NCBI RefSeq assembly: GCF_964033635.1
Contig: NZ_OZ035533.1
Coordinates: forward strand, 5,208,001 to 5,272,000
Direction: 5' to 3'
DNA: 64,000 nt
Source of the DNA: Chitinophaga sp. MM2321
GTDB taxonomy: Bacteria > Bacteroidota > Bacteroidia > Chitinophagales > Chitinophagaceae
The stretch's first letter is position 1, and each line of letters begins with the position of its first letter. Positions 42,759 through 51,223 of the stretch are shown piece after piece. The notes beneath the pieces were generated by a model. The model did no database searches. It was given only the letters and a program-made list of their open reading frames with translations, and was not told the DNA's origin. The position numbers and the translations under genes were made by a program.

Positions 42759-44351
42759 TTGTTTTTTTTCCTTTCCCTCCGGGGAATGCAGGCGCAGTCT
42801 GCCACCTGGCTCCATCCCAACGGCAACATCGCTGTCTTTGGCGCCGATACCATAGCCGTTTTTGGCGACATGATCAATGAGGGCAATATCCTTTCTCCCA
42901 CCGGATCGGTTGTCAACTTTTACGGACTACGCTGGCGTAATACCAGCCATGCCGTAATACGTGATGAAAGCGCAGATGGTTACAGCGCAGGTGGTGGACT
43001 GTTTCGTTTCCTGCAACCCAATCCGGCTGTATACCAATATATCAGCGGCGGCTTCAGCGCCGTCATGAACGAGGGTCCCAGCTTCCCGAATATCAGCATA
43101 GAAAATTCACCAGGCGTTGTACTCGACGACCTGAGTGACCTGAAAATAGTAAACATGCTGGATCTCCGTAAAGGATACCTGTTCCTCAATGGCTGGAACC
43201 TCGTGATGGGACATCATACGGCAGGGGATATACGTAATTATTCTTCCCGGAATTTTATCGTCACAGGCACTACAACGGGTAGCGGATCTTTATACAGAAA
43301 TAATATTTCCGCCAGTGATAAAGAGGTTGTTTTCCCCGTAGGAACAAAACCTTCCAGCTTTACCCCTGCCATCATAGAAAATCGCGGCGCCTCCGCTGAT
43401 TTTCGTGTAGGCGTTTCAGATAGTACGTACCAGCATCTCACCACAGGTGATAATCTCTATCTCACCAGTATCAACAAAACCTGGCAGATAGCTATATCAC
43501 AACCGGATGCGGCCATCAACCTGACGCTGGTACACGGCTTCGGTGACGAAGGCCCCGCCTATGAAGCCAACCGCAACACCAGTTATATTGCCCGGTTTAT
43601 AGACACTGCCTGGGATGTTGCCGCACGGCGTGCTGCACCAAAATCGCCCAGCCCTTATACTACGGGTGTCACGGATCATCAATCAACGTATGAGGTACGC
43701 TCCTTTCAACATCTTACAGCCACCAATTATTTCACCAGCCTGGTAGCAGAAACCGTAAACAGTCCCGGTAAAACGACGCTGGCTTTTTTTGAAGCCTATC
43801 GCAGCCAAACAAATGAAGACAGCGTTCTCCTTCGCTGGATCATGAGCAGGGAATACTTTTGTCTTGGCTTTACGATAGAACGCAAATTCGCCGGAGGCGC
43901 CACATTCGATTCTGTCGGATTTGTAAAAAGCAGTGCGCCCGGTGGCATCAGCTTTTATCCAACCGGTTATGATGCCGTAGACCTCCCGGCCAATGAATCC
44001 TTCATTTTCTACCGGCTGAAAGTCAGCATGAGCGATGGCACTTTTTTCTATAGCCCGATACGTATCGTGAAAGGCAAAAATATAAGAGCCGATATTGCTG
44101 TATGGCCCAACCCCGTCCGCGGAGGGGTGATTCACATTTATTATGGCGCCAGTCAACATGTAAAAGCCCTTTCATTAATGGATGTTCCAGGCAGAAGAAT
44201 CTTATGGCAGGAATTCGGACAACCACTGCAAACCCGCAATTACTACGAACTGAATATACCGGCAGGGCTTGCCAGGGGCACTTATTTCCTTCAATTCCTG
44301 GGTGAAGACGGAACGATTATTCATGTCGAGAAAATCCTCTTACAGGAATAA
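42759..44351 (+). CDS. T9SS-exported surface protein with C-terminal sorting domain
   Basis: 530 residues from the TTG at 42759. The mature part is beta-rich, and the last ~80 residues form a type A sorting domain: ADIAVWPNPVRGGVIHIYYG, then VKALSLMDVPGRRIL, ending AGLARGTYFLQFLGEDG and VEKILLQE, which directs export by the type IX (Por) system to the cell surface. The signal peptide core continues upstream of the TTG in frame (RQQHVILTILFFFLSLRGMQ), with only ATA/ATC/ATT codons available, so the true start is uncertain. Function beyond surface exposure is unknown. Confidence 0.75.
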   Translation: MFFFLSLRGMQAQSATWLHPNGNIAVFGADTIAVFGDMINEGNILSPTGSVVNFYGLRWRNTSHAVIRDESADGYSAGGGLFRFLQPNPAVYQYISGGFSAVMNEGPSFPNISIENSPGVVLDDLSDLKIVNMLDLRKGYLFLNGWNLVMGHHTAGDIRNYSSRNFIVTGTTTGSGSLYRNNISASDKEVVFPVGTKPSSFTPAIIENRGASADFRVGVSDSTYQHLTTGDNLYLTSINKTWQIAISQPDAAINLTLVHGFGDEGPAYEANRNTSYIARFIDTAWDVAARRAAPKSPSPYTTGVTDHQSTYEVRSFQHLTATNYFTSLVAETVNSPGKTTLAFFEAYRSQTNEDSVLLRWIMSREYFCLGFTIERKFAGGATFDSVGFVKSSAPGGISFYPTGYDAVDLPANESFIFYRLKVSMSDGTFFYSPIRIVKGKNIRADIAVWPNPVRGGVIHIYYGASQHVKALSLMDVPGRRILWQEFGQPLQTRNYYELNIPAGLARGTYFLQFLGEDGTIIHVEKILLQE

Positions 44352-44415
44352 TCCGTGGTAATATTAAAATCCGCTTAAACTCTCTCTACAAGCGGGCATC
44401 CTTTCAATCTTGGCG

Positions 44416-44423
44416 TAACTTTG
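44416..44423 (+). promoter_or_regulatory. Probable -7 box before mprF
   Basis: TAACTTTG fits TAnnTTTG, 36 nt before the mprF ATG at 44459. No good -33 box is seen. Confidence 0.4.
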
Positions 44424-44458
44424 GCAGTTAAATAAAAATAAAGAACAACCAATTTACC

Positions 44459-47053
44459 ATGCCTATAGGAAAAAAAATGCTGTCTGCAACTTTTCTGCGA
44501 AAACTCCACTGGAAGGAGCTGCTAGCTGTATTATTCATTTTATTAGCTATCTATTTCTTTCGTTCACAGCGTCATGAGTTATACGCGCTGGTACCTGCCA
44601 TAAAAAGTGCAAACCGCAGTTGGGTAATCATGGGCGTATTGGTAACGGCTATCTATATACTTTTACAGGCACTCATGTATGTCTTCAGCTTCCGGGCCAT
44701 AGGCGCCAGGTTAAATACTTATCTGAGTACAGAACTTTTTCTGAAACGGAATCTTTTATCCGTATTCCTGCCGGCAGGAGGTATCAGTTCGCTGGCCTAT
44801 GTGCCGCAGCGTTTGCGTCACACTTCGTTGCATAAGCAGCAAATACACCAGGCATCCGGTATTTATGGATTTGTGGGGATCTTATCCGTATTCCTTGTGG
44901 GTATTCCGGTAGTGTTGTATGCCATGCTGCACACTACCAGCATACAGGGTGCAGTATGGGGACTGGCCGCCATTTGTGTGTTGCTGGGATTGGTGGTATG
45001 GTTGGTACGCTCCATGCAATCAAAAGGGAAAGCGTATCAGTTGCTGTTAAAATATTTTCCGGGAGCCGCCCAACAGGTAGATGAAATATTCACCTTTCAA
45101 CTATCTGTACCTGCTTTTATGAATACCGTCATTGCCTCCGTACTGATTGAAGTAGCTGGTGTGGCGCATCTGTACCTGAGCATGCTGGCAGTAGGCGTAA
45201 CACCCTCACTGGAAGCGGCTTGCGTAGGATATATTGTTGCTACCATCTTTCTCATAATTTCTCCTTTTTTACGCGGACTGGGCGCCATTGAATTATCGCT
45301 GGCTTACCTGTTGAGCAATTATGGCTTTACTACTTTACAGGCATTGGAGATTACCTTGTTATTCCGTTTGTTTGAGTTCTGGCTGCCGCTGATAGCCGGT
45401 ATGCTGGCCTTTGCATTAAAAGGCCGCGACCTGGTACTGCGGTTGCTGCCGCCTATCCTGATCTTTTTATTGGGGATGGTGAATATTTTTTCAGTACTCA
45501 CACCACCACTGGCCAGTCGTATGCACCTGCTGCGCGCTTACATTCCCGGCACTTCTATTCACGCTTCCAACCTGCTCGTGGTATTCCTCGGGCTGATCCT
45601 GCTGGTGACTGCCACCTTCCTTTTCAGGGGCTTGCGTAGTGCGTGGATAGTAGCTTTATCGGTATCGTTACTGTCTGTAATAGGCCATATCAGTAAAGCA
45701 CTGGATTATGAAGAAGCTTCACTGGCACTGATTACATGTATCATCCTGCTGATAACAGCGAAGCAGTACCGTGTTAAAAGCAATCCGCAGCTGGTAAATA
45801 TCGGCGTAGTAACCGCCGTTGCCACTTTCCTGCTGGTGCTAACTTTTGGCACTATCGGTTTTTATTTTCTGAATGTGCGTCATTTTGGAATTGATTTTAC
45901 ATGGCTGCAATCCCTTCGTCATGCCTTCCATTGTTTTATGCTGCTGGAAGATGACGGGCTACAGCCGGTAACCCGTTTCGGACGGGAGTTTATGTCGGCC
46001 ATCCGGTTCCTGGGAGTGAGCTCATGGGCTTTCCTTTTTTATACGATCATCCGGCCTTACCTGCATGTGACGCGGCAAACAAATACCGCACTTGAAAAAG
46101 CCCGGTTCTACCTGAGCCAGCATGGCGATTCTCCCATGGATTATTTTAAAGTAGGACAGGATAAATTATTATTTGTATCCAAACAGTATGAAGGGTTTAT
46201 TGCTTACCGGGTAGCCAGCAGCTTCGCTATTGTGCTGGAAGAACCGGTGTGTAGTGAAGAACATAAAATACCACTGTTGGAAGAGTTTGAGCAACAATGC
46301 CGTAAAATGGGCCTGCGGCCCGCGTTTTACAGGGTTGATGAAGATAGCACCTACTACTTCAGCCAGCTGAAGAAAAAGAAAATGCTGATAGGCCAGGAAG
46401 CGATTATGGATATCCGTTCGTTTACCCTGAGTGGGAAAGATAAAAAATCGTTGCGCAACGGCCTGAACAGCCTGGCTAATAAAGGTTATGTCACCGCCCT
46501 GCATCCTGCTCCGCAAACACCAGCAATGATCGCAGCGTTGAAGGAAGTGAGTGATGAATGGCTGGCGCAATATGAAGTAAAAGAAATGACTTTTTCACAA
46601 GGACTGTTTGATGAAGCGGCCATCTATGAACAGGATATTATTACAGTGACAGATGCAACCGGCAGTGTGGCCGCATTCCTGAATATTATCCCTGATTATG
46701 CGCCGGGAGAATGCACTTATGACCTGATCCGTAAGCGTACCAGTGCGCCGGGAGGCGTGATGGATGCGCTGATCATTGCACTGATCCTGGATGCACAACA
46801 AAAAGGGTTGCAATTCCTCAACCTGGGCATGGTACCTATGTCCGGTATTATTCAGCCGCAAAACACGGCAGAAAAGATGGTGAAGTATGCCTATGAGAAA
46901 TTACGTTTCTTCCGTCACTACCAGGGACTGCGGGAGTTCAAGGATAAATATGCAACGGAGTGGACCAACAAATACCTTATCTATGGACATGATTTTGATC
47001 TGATTCAGTTACCCGCTGCGTTGAGCAAGGTCATGCAACCTAACCAGGATTAA
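44459..47053 (+). CDS. mprF: Phosphatidylglycerol lysyltransferase MprF
   Basis: 864-residue inner-membrane protein that transfers lysine (or another amino acid) from aminoacyl-tRNA to phosphatidylglycerol and flips the product, lowering envelope negative charge. About the first 530 residues hold some 12-14 membrane helices, including FLPAGGISSLAYVPQRLRH and ISPFLRGLGAIELSLAYLL typical of the flippase part. The C-terminal DUF2156 synthase domain follows (FYLSQHGDSPMDYFKVGQD, KKSLRNGLNSLANKGY, LNLGMVPMSGI). Length is usual for full-length MprF. An AcvB/VirJ-type hydrolase gene follows within 20 bp. Confidence 0.93.
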   Translation: MPIGKKMLSATFLRKLHWKELLAVLFILLAIYFFRSQRHELYALVPAIKSANRSWVIMGVLVTAIYILLQALMYVFSFRAIGARLNTYLSTELFLKRNLLSVFLPAGGISSLAYVPQRLRHTSLHKQQIHQASGIYGFVGILSVFLVGIPVVLYAMLHTTSIQGAVWGLAAICVLLGLVVWLVRSMQSKGKAYQLLLKYFPGAAQQVDEIFTFQLSVPAFMNTVIASVLIEVAGVAHLYLSMLAVGVTPSLEAACVGYIVATIFLIISPFLRGLGAIELSLAYLLSNYGFTTLQALEITLLFRLFEFWLPLIAGMLAFALKGRDLVLRLLPPILIFLLGMVNIFSVLTPPLASRMHLLRAYIPGTSIHASNLLVVFLGLILLVTATFLFRGLRSAWIVALSVSLLSVIGHISKALDYEEASLALITCIILLITAKQYRVKSNPQLVNIGVVTAVATFLLVLTFGTIGFYFLNVRHFGIDFTWLQSLRHAFHCFMLLEDDGLQPVTRFGREFMSAIRFLGVSSWAFLFYTIIRPYLHVTRQTNTALEKARFYLSQHGDSPMDYFKVGQDKLLFVSKQYEGFIAYRVASSFAIVLEEPVCSEEHKIPLLEEFEQQCRKMGLRPAFYRVDEDSTYYFSQLKKKKMLIGQEAIMDIRSFTLSGKDKKSLRNGLNSLANKGYVTALHPAPQTPAMIAALKEVSDEWLAQYEVKEMTFSQGLFDEAAIYEQDIITVTDATGSVAAFLNIIPDYAPGECTYDLIRKRTSAPGGVMDALIIALILDAQQKGLQFLNLGMVPMSGIIQPQNTAEKMVKYAYEKLRFFRHYQGLREFKDKYATEWTNKYLIYGHDFDLIQLPAALSKVMQPNQD

Positions 47054-47073
47054 ACTGATTATATTCGTTGTAT

Positions 47074-47781
47074 ATGACCTTGATGCGCAATATATGTAAG
47101 CTGCTTGTTTGTTTATTATTTTCCGGCTTCCTTTCCGCAAGCGGGCAAAGCAGCATCAATAACCTACCGGTGCTGATAAAAGCGCCGGCAGCCGGCAATA
47201 CAGCGCCGTTGATCCTGTACATCACAGGAGATGGTGGCATGAAAAAGTTTTCTGCCAATATGATAGAAGCTTTTTATCAGCAGAACTATCCTGTAGTTGC
47301 CCTTAACGCCCTGAAATATTTCTGGAATAAAAAAAATCCACAGCAGGCTGCTGATGATGTAACAGCACTGATCCGGCATTATCAGGCTACATGGAACCAT
47401 AATCATGGCGTTGTGCTGATCGGCTATTCACTGGGGGCCGATGTGTTGCCGTTTATCTACAATCATCTGCCTGCTAATATTGAAAACCAGGTGCAGCAGG
47501 TGGTGTTTTTATCTCCCTCCCGCTTCACTGATATGGAAGTACATATTGCTGATATGCTGGGAAAGTCGGGCAGCAAAGGGATGAGCGTCATCACAGAAAT
47601 CAATAAGATCAAGGAGAAGCCGATGCTGCTTGTTTTTGGGGCAGAAGAAAAAGATTTCAACCTGATGGATCTCACGATTCAACATTACAGAAAACTTATT
47701 TTACCAGGCGGACATACCTATGATGAAGATGCCAGCGGTGTAGCCAGCAAGATCCTGGCTGCTATCGGGCAGGGGAAATAA
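47074..47781 (+). CDS. AcvB/VirJ-type periplasmic hydrolase
   Basis: 235 residues from the ATG at 47074 (47083 also possible), with signal peptide (LLVCLLFSGFLSASGQ) and an alpha/beta-hydrolase fold: LILYITGDGGMKKFSANM, the nucleophile elbow LIGYSLGADVLPF near 122, an aspartate region and the histidine in LPGGHTYDEDASG near 215. It matches the VirJ/AcvB C-terminal domain; AcvB of Agrobacterium removes lysine from lysyl-phosphatidylglycerol. Placement 20 bp after mprF supports that role here and suggests a synthesis/turnover pair. Confidence 0.85.
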   Translation: MTLMRNICKLLVCLLFSGFLSASGQSSINNLPVLIKAPAAGNTAPLILYITGDGGMKKFSANMIEAFYQQNYPVVALNALKYFWNKKNPQQAADDVTALIRHYQATWNHNHGVVLIGYSLGADVLPFIYNHLPANIENQVQQVVFLSPSRFTDMEVHIADMLGKSGSKGMSVITEINKIKEKPMLLVFGAEEKDFNLMDLTIQHYRKLILPGGHTYDEDASGVASKILAAIGQGK

Positions 47782-47819
47782 AAATGCAGCCCATCACAAT
47801 GTTTTTAGAGAACTGATTT

Positions 47820-47857
47820 GGACAGAGCCGGTATTTTGTACAATACCCGCTCTGTCC
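47820..47857 (+). terminator. Hairpin after the mprF operon
   Basis: GGACAGAGCCGGTATT (47820-47835) pairs with 47842-47857 with one mismatch over a 6-nt loop, then ATTTCTTTG. It starts 39 bp after the hydrolase stop and should end the mprF-hydrolase transcript. Confidence 0.75.
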
Positions 47858-47999
47858 ATTTCTTTGAAATGAAAGTTGCAAATGATTCCGCGGTGACTGG
47901 TGAGGCAGTCAGGGTGAAATCCATGTGCCCACCTGGGGCGGCTCGGGCGCGGCGATGCTAACGGGAAGGCCGGTTAACAGATCATGGCGCGGACCATGT

Positions 48000-48275
48000 T
48001 TACCATAAATTCATCAGGAAAAAAAGTACCATACTCACGGAAGCCAGGTTCCTGGCAAACCGCATGTTAAATCCACCCTTTTCAGAGTAGTAGTAACTTT
48101 CCTTGTACCGGTCGTACTCAATGGGAGCACCTAACTCCTTCATCATTTTGAGGAATTCATAGAGTGTTCTTTCGGAAATACGAAGCCGCTTGGCTAACTG
48201 AGCGGGCTTACCGGTGCCTTTGATCCTGATAAGGTAATCAATGGTCTGAAGTCGGTCAAAATAACGCTTTGGCAT
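48000..48275 (-). CDS. Small HTH protein with hydrophobic C-terminus
   Basis: 91 residues. About 1-60 form a winged-helix/HTH_11-like unit (RLQTIDYLIRIKGTGKPAQLA, then KRLRISERTLYEFLKMMKEL). The end is a short hydrophobic tail (ASVSMVLFFLMNLW) that could touch the membrane. It resembles the N-terminal HTH of DeoR/WYL regulators without a ligand domain. It stands alone; the DNA between it and the mprF terminator has no gene. Function unknown. Confidence 0.65.
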   Translation of the reverse strand: MPKRYFDRLQTIDYLIRIKGTGKPAQLAKRLRISERTLYEFLKMMKELGAPIEYDRYKESYYYSEKGGFNMRFARNLASVSMVLFFLMNLW

Positions 48276-48883
48276 GTGGCATAGAGGGGCTTAACGGTTA
48301 TATACTGAATATACGATAATGTGTATGATTAAACCAAGATTCTCATATATATATTTGGATTTAAATATTAAAAGACTGATTTAAACGGGTTTCACAAAAA
48401 CAGGGAATAGGAAAATAGTGCAGATGCGATTGTTTTGCGTGTAATAATACTCATACAAAGATGGGAAAAATATTGAAATATCAAGAAAAATAAATCTACT
48501 GCAAAAATGCCGCATAGACAATATCAACAAGGGTTTTAATGCGCGAGGCTTCTCACTTTTCAAGCAGGCACCGATTTGTTTATACAAGGGAAAACAAGCA
48601 GCAGGAGAAGGGTATTTTTCCCGGTACAAAACCCGCTAAAAAAACAGGTAGCAAAAAAAATCCCCGTGGTAAAAACCAGGGGGAATTATTTTACAACGAT
48701 AGTAAATGAAAAATAATATATGGTTTGATATCTCTTATTTCGTCTTACAATAATAAAAATAAAATTCTGGCAGAATGTTAATGATTTCTAAACGTTCTTG
48801 CTTTAACTTTTCCCGCCCGGCACACGAAATCCGCTGCCAGCAAAGCGATCAGCATATATCAGTATATAACACCGGAAAAAATC
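48276..48883. other. Intergenic stretch with a minus-strand terminator
   Basis: 608 bp with only short unconvincing frames. It is AT-rich near 48300-48500. The one clear element is the terminator at 48652-48686. The part between 48687 and 48883 would be the 3' UTR of the DUF5916 gene. No other structure was recognised. Confidence 0.5.
48652..48686 (-). terminator. Intrinsic terminator downstream of the DUF5916 gene
   Basis: On the minus strand a C-rich arm pairs with its G-rich partner (48661-48684) around the loop TTTT, followed by eight T. It lies about 200 bp past the DUF5916 stop, so it may end that transcript with a long 3' UTR. Confidence 0.65.
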
Positions 48884-51064
48884 TTATAAATTCAACCAGT
48901 ACACCATCTTCAACACCAGCGCACGGTTCCTTACATAAAAAGGTTCCGGCAGGTAATTGTCTGTATACACAATAAACAGGTCGGAGGCCGGCCTGTAACG
49001 CCATTGGAAACGGGTATTCAGATTCATGTTCTTCTGCTGCCCGTTGTACTGCATAAAGCCGGTAAAGAACAAGGTATTGGTCATAGTAACATCCAGCCTC
49101 GGACCTACCAGCCAGAAAGAATTATTCCCCCAGGGCTTCGGAAGATTAATATGATTGTAGTTGGCGCTTAAAGCAATACTTACATAGGGCTGAAAACGAT
49201 ACCCCAGCTCTGTATTGGTCATCAGCCGTGTACCATCTGCATAGTAGCCACCATAGCGCGCAGAAAGCGCGTATGTAAACAGGCTTTGCGGTTTGGATAC
49301 ATAATCCGCACCCACCGTACTCCAGCTATGTTTGGTACCCGCCATCAGGCTGTCCTTACCGGTATTGGTAGGATCAAAAGGCAGCAGGAGTTTGATATAA
49401 GTATTAGATCCCCATATATTTAGTGTATTACGCTTACGGAACACGATACCATAATTCAGCAACGTTTCATTATCCGTGCTCTTGAAGTTTTCGTCCATAA
49501 AGTAAGTAGTACTCAGCTGCGGGCCATGACTCAACACAGCGCCGGACAACGGGAAGAACAGGCGGGTAACCTGCGGTACCATTTTAATATAACCCTGCCG
49601 TGGCACATAGCCCACTTCCGCATTGTAATTACGCCCTACATATTCATGCTGCCAGCTGATGTTCCATACCTTGCTGGTATATTGCAGGTTAGCCGCATGC
49701 GCCATATCATGGCCTTTCTTGCCAGGGCTATACGATTTCAGGAACAATGCTTTACCCGTCCAGAAATTATTGGAAGAAGCCAGGTTATATTCCATTCCCA
49801 TGTTACGGTTGTATTGTGAATACACCGGCTTATCCACCACCTTCTCAGGATCATAGTTTACAGACTCTTTATTGATAAACATAAATCCCAGGTTGGAACG
49901 GGAAAACACCCGGCGCTGCAATGCAGCCACGGTAAAATTCTGCGCAGGCAAACCTGTTTCCTCCTGCTTCCCCGTTTGCATATTCATTACGCCCAAACGC
50001 CAGTCCTTATTGATTTTACCGCTAAGCCGCGCACCAAAATGAATGGGCACGCCAAGGCCTATACGTCGTGAGAAGAAAGGCCGGAGCGTAGAATAACCGA
50101 AATTAGAAAACTGGTCGCCGTTCTCCAGGAAGAATTGCCGTTTCTCCGGAAAAAATAGTTCAAACCGATCCAGGTTGGTCACCTGCTTATCCACATCCAC
50201 CTGCGAGAAATCGGGGTTTACAGTAAGGTCCAGGTTTAAGGAAGATGTAATGGCTACTTTGGCATCCATGCCTATATCGCCACGGTATTTTGGAACCGTT
50301 CCTTTTTCATAGTCTTTGGAAATACCGCCCAGTGCATAAGGAATCAATGAAATATTGGGACCTGCTTCCGGCGGAGGTGCATCCCAATCCAGGCTGCCCG
50401 TATAGGCCAGCGAAGCGGTGGGAAACTGTCGTGGCACAGGCGCCCAGGCCGATTTCTCCGTTGTCTTGAGATCATTGCGGCTAAAGTTGATCCCCCATTT
50501 GGTGATTCCCTTTTTGTAGCGGATAGATTTAAACGGGATAGCCGCTTCAAACACCCACTTATCATCATAGTTCTTTACAACCGATGCCCATTTGTTATCC
50601 CAGCTCAGATCCACTTTTCCACCATCATACATCAATCCGTCCCACTGGGCTCCCGCAGCATTAGCGCCAAAAGTGAAGCCGTTGGTCTGGTCATCAAAAG
50701 GGTCCATGAAGAGGAGGAAGTTATCATTTTTCAGGAACGAGAAATCACGCCGCAGCGACTCCACCATATAAGGCCCGTCACCCTGTTTGTAGTTCTCTAC
50801 CAACAGGTAAATATTCTGCTGATCATAGGTCATACGCACATCCGTGCGTAAGTTAGCACCACTGGTATCCATAGGTAATACCATGTGAAAACTGGTCGTT
50901 ACATCTGCATCTCTCCAGGCCTGTTCATCAACAACACCATCAATCTTAACAGGTGAAGAAGCCTTGCGCATCTGCAGATGATAAGACTCGTTTTTCTTTT
51001 GCTTTTGGGCCATTGCCGGCACACTGAGCAAACAACAGCATAATATACGTGGGATGATTCGCAC
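48884..51064 (-). CDS. Secreted CBM9-like/DUF5916 outer-membrane-type protein
   Basis: 726 residues: signal peptide (RILCCCLLSVPAMAQ), an N-terminal CBM9-like sandwich (VKIDGVVDEQAWRDADV near 40, YLLVENYKQGDG near 90) and then a large DUF5916 domain (LNLDLTVNPDFSQVDVDKQV, FFPEKRQFFLENGDQF near 310) ending in many amphipathic beta strands and a terminal aromatic residue pattern (KMVYWLNL), which suggests a barrel in the outer membrane. Function is not established for the family. It follows GH20 on the same strand, with a family B inverted repeat between them. Confidence 0.85.
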   Translation of the reverse strand: MRIIPRILCCCLLSVPAMAQKQKKNESYHLQMRKASSPVKIDGVVDEQAWRDADVTTSFHMVLPMDTSGANLRTDVRMTYDQQNIYLLVENYKQGDGPYMVESLRRDFSFLKNDNFLLFMDPFDDQTNGFTFGANAAGAQWDGLMYDGGKVDLSWDNKWASVVKNYDDKWVFEAAIPFKSIRYKKGITKWGINFSRNDLKTTEKSAWAPVPRQFPTASLAYTGSLDWDAPPPEAGPNISLIPYALGGISKDYEKGTVPKYRGDIGMDAKVAITSSLNLDLTVNPDFSQVDVDKQVTNLDRFELFFPEKRQFFLENGDQFSNFGYSTLRPFFSRRIGLGVPIHFGARLSGKINKDWRLGVMNMQTGKQEETGLPAQNFTVAALQRRVFSRSNLGFMFINKESVNYDPEKVVDKPVYSQYNRNMGMEYNLASSNNFWTGKALFLKSYSPGKKGHDMAHAANLQYTSKVWNISWQHEYVGRNYNAEVGYVPRQGYIKMVPQVTRLFFPLSGAVLSHGPQLSTTYFMDENFKSTDNETLLNYGIVFRKRNTLNIWGSNTYIKLLLPFDPTNTGKDSLMAGTKHSWSTVGADYVSKPQSLFTYALSARYGGYYADGTRLMTNTELGYRFQPYVSIALSANYNHINLPKPWGNNSFWLVGPRLDVTMTNTLFFTGFMQYNGQQKNMNLNTRFQWRYRPASDLFIVYTDNYLPEPFYVRNRALVLKMVYWLNL

Positions 51065-51101
51065 AATCAGTAATTATGGGTTTAACGGACAAAATACAAA
51101 A

Positions 51102-51212
51102 AGAGATTTACGAATTTTGAGATTTCGGGATTTCGGGATTTTGTTTTTAACAGTAAACAAGTTGTTGAAACAAAACCCAAAAATTCGTAAATCTCTAAAT
51201 TCGTAAATCTCT
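51102..51212. repeat. Imperfect inverted repeat of family B
   Basis: The left part is five consecutive 8-mers, AGATTTAC, GAATTTTG, AGATTTCG, GGATTTCG, GGATTTTG (51104-51143). The right part reads as their complement in altered order (AATTCGTAAATCTCT twice, ending 51212). It fills the gap between the GH20 stop and the DUF5916 start. Relatives lie at 20328 and 56443. Confidence 0.8.
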
Positions 51213-51223
51213 AAATATTTTCT

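Noticed and set aside
40909..44351. Prophage tail module
   Set aside because: Stalk-like sequences recall phage fibres, but signal peptides and a T9SS sorting domain show cell-surface proteins, and no phage structural genes are nearby.
48381..48629. 82-codon minus-strand open frame
   Set aside because: AT-rich intergenic DNA, composition unlike protein and no supporting signals.
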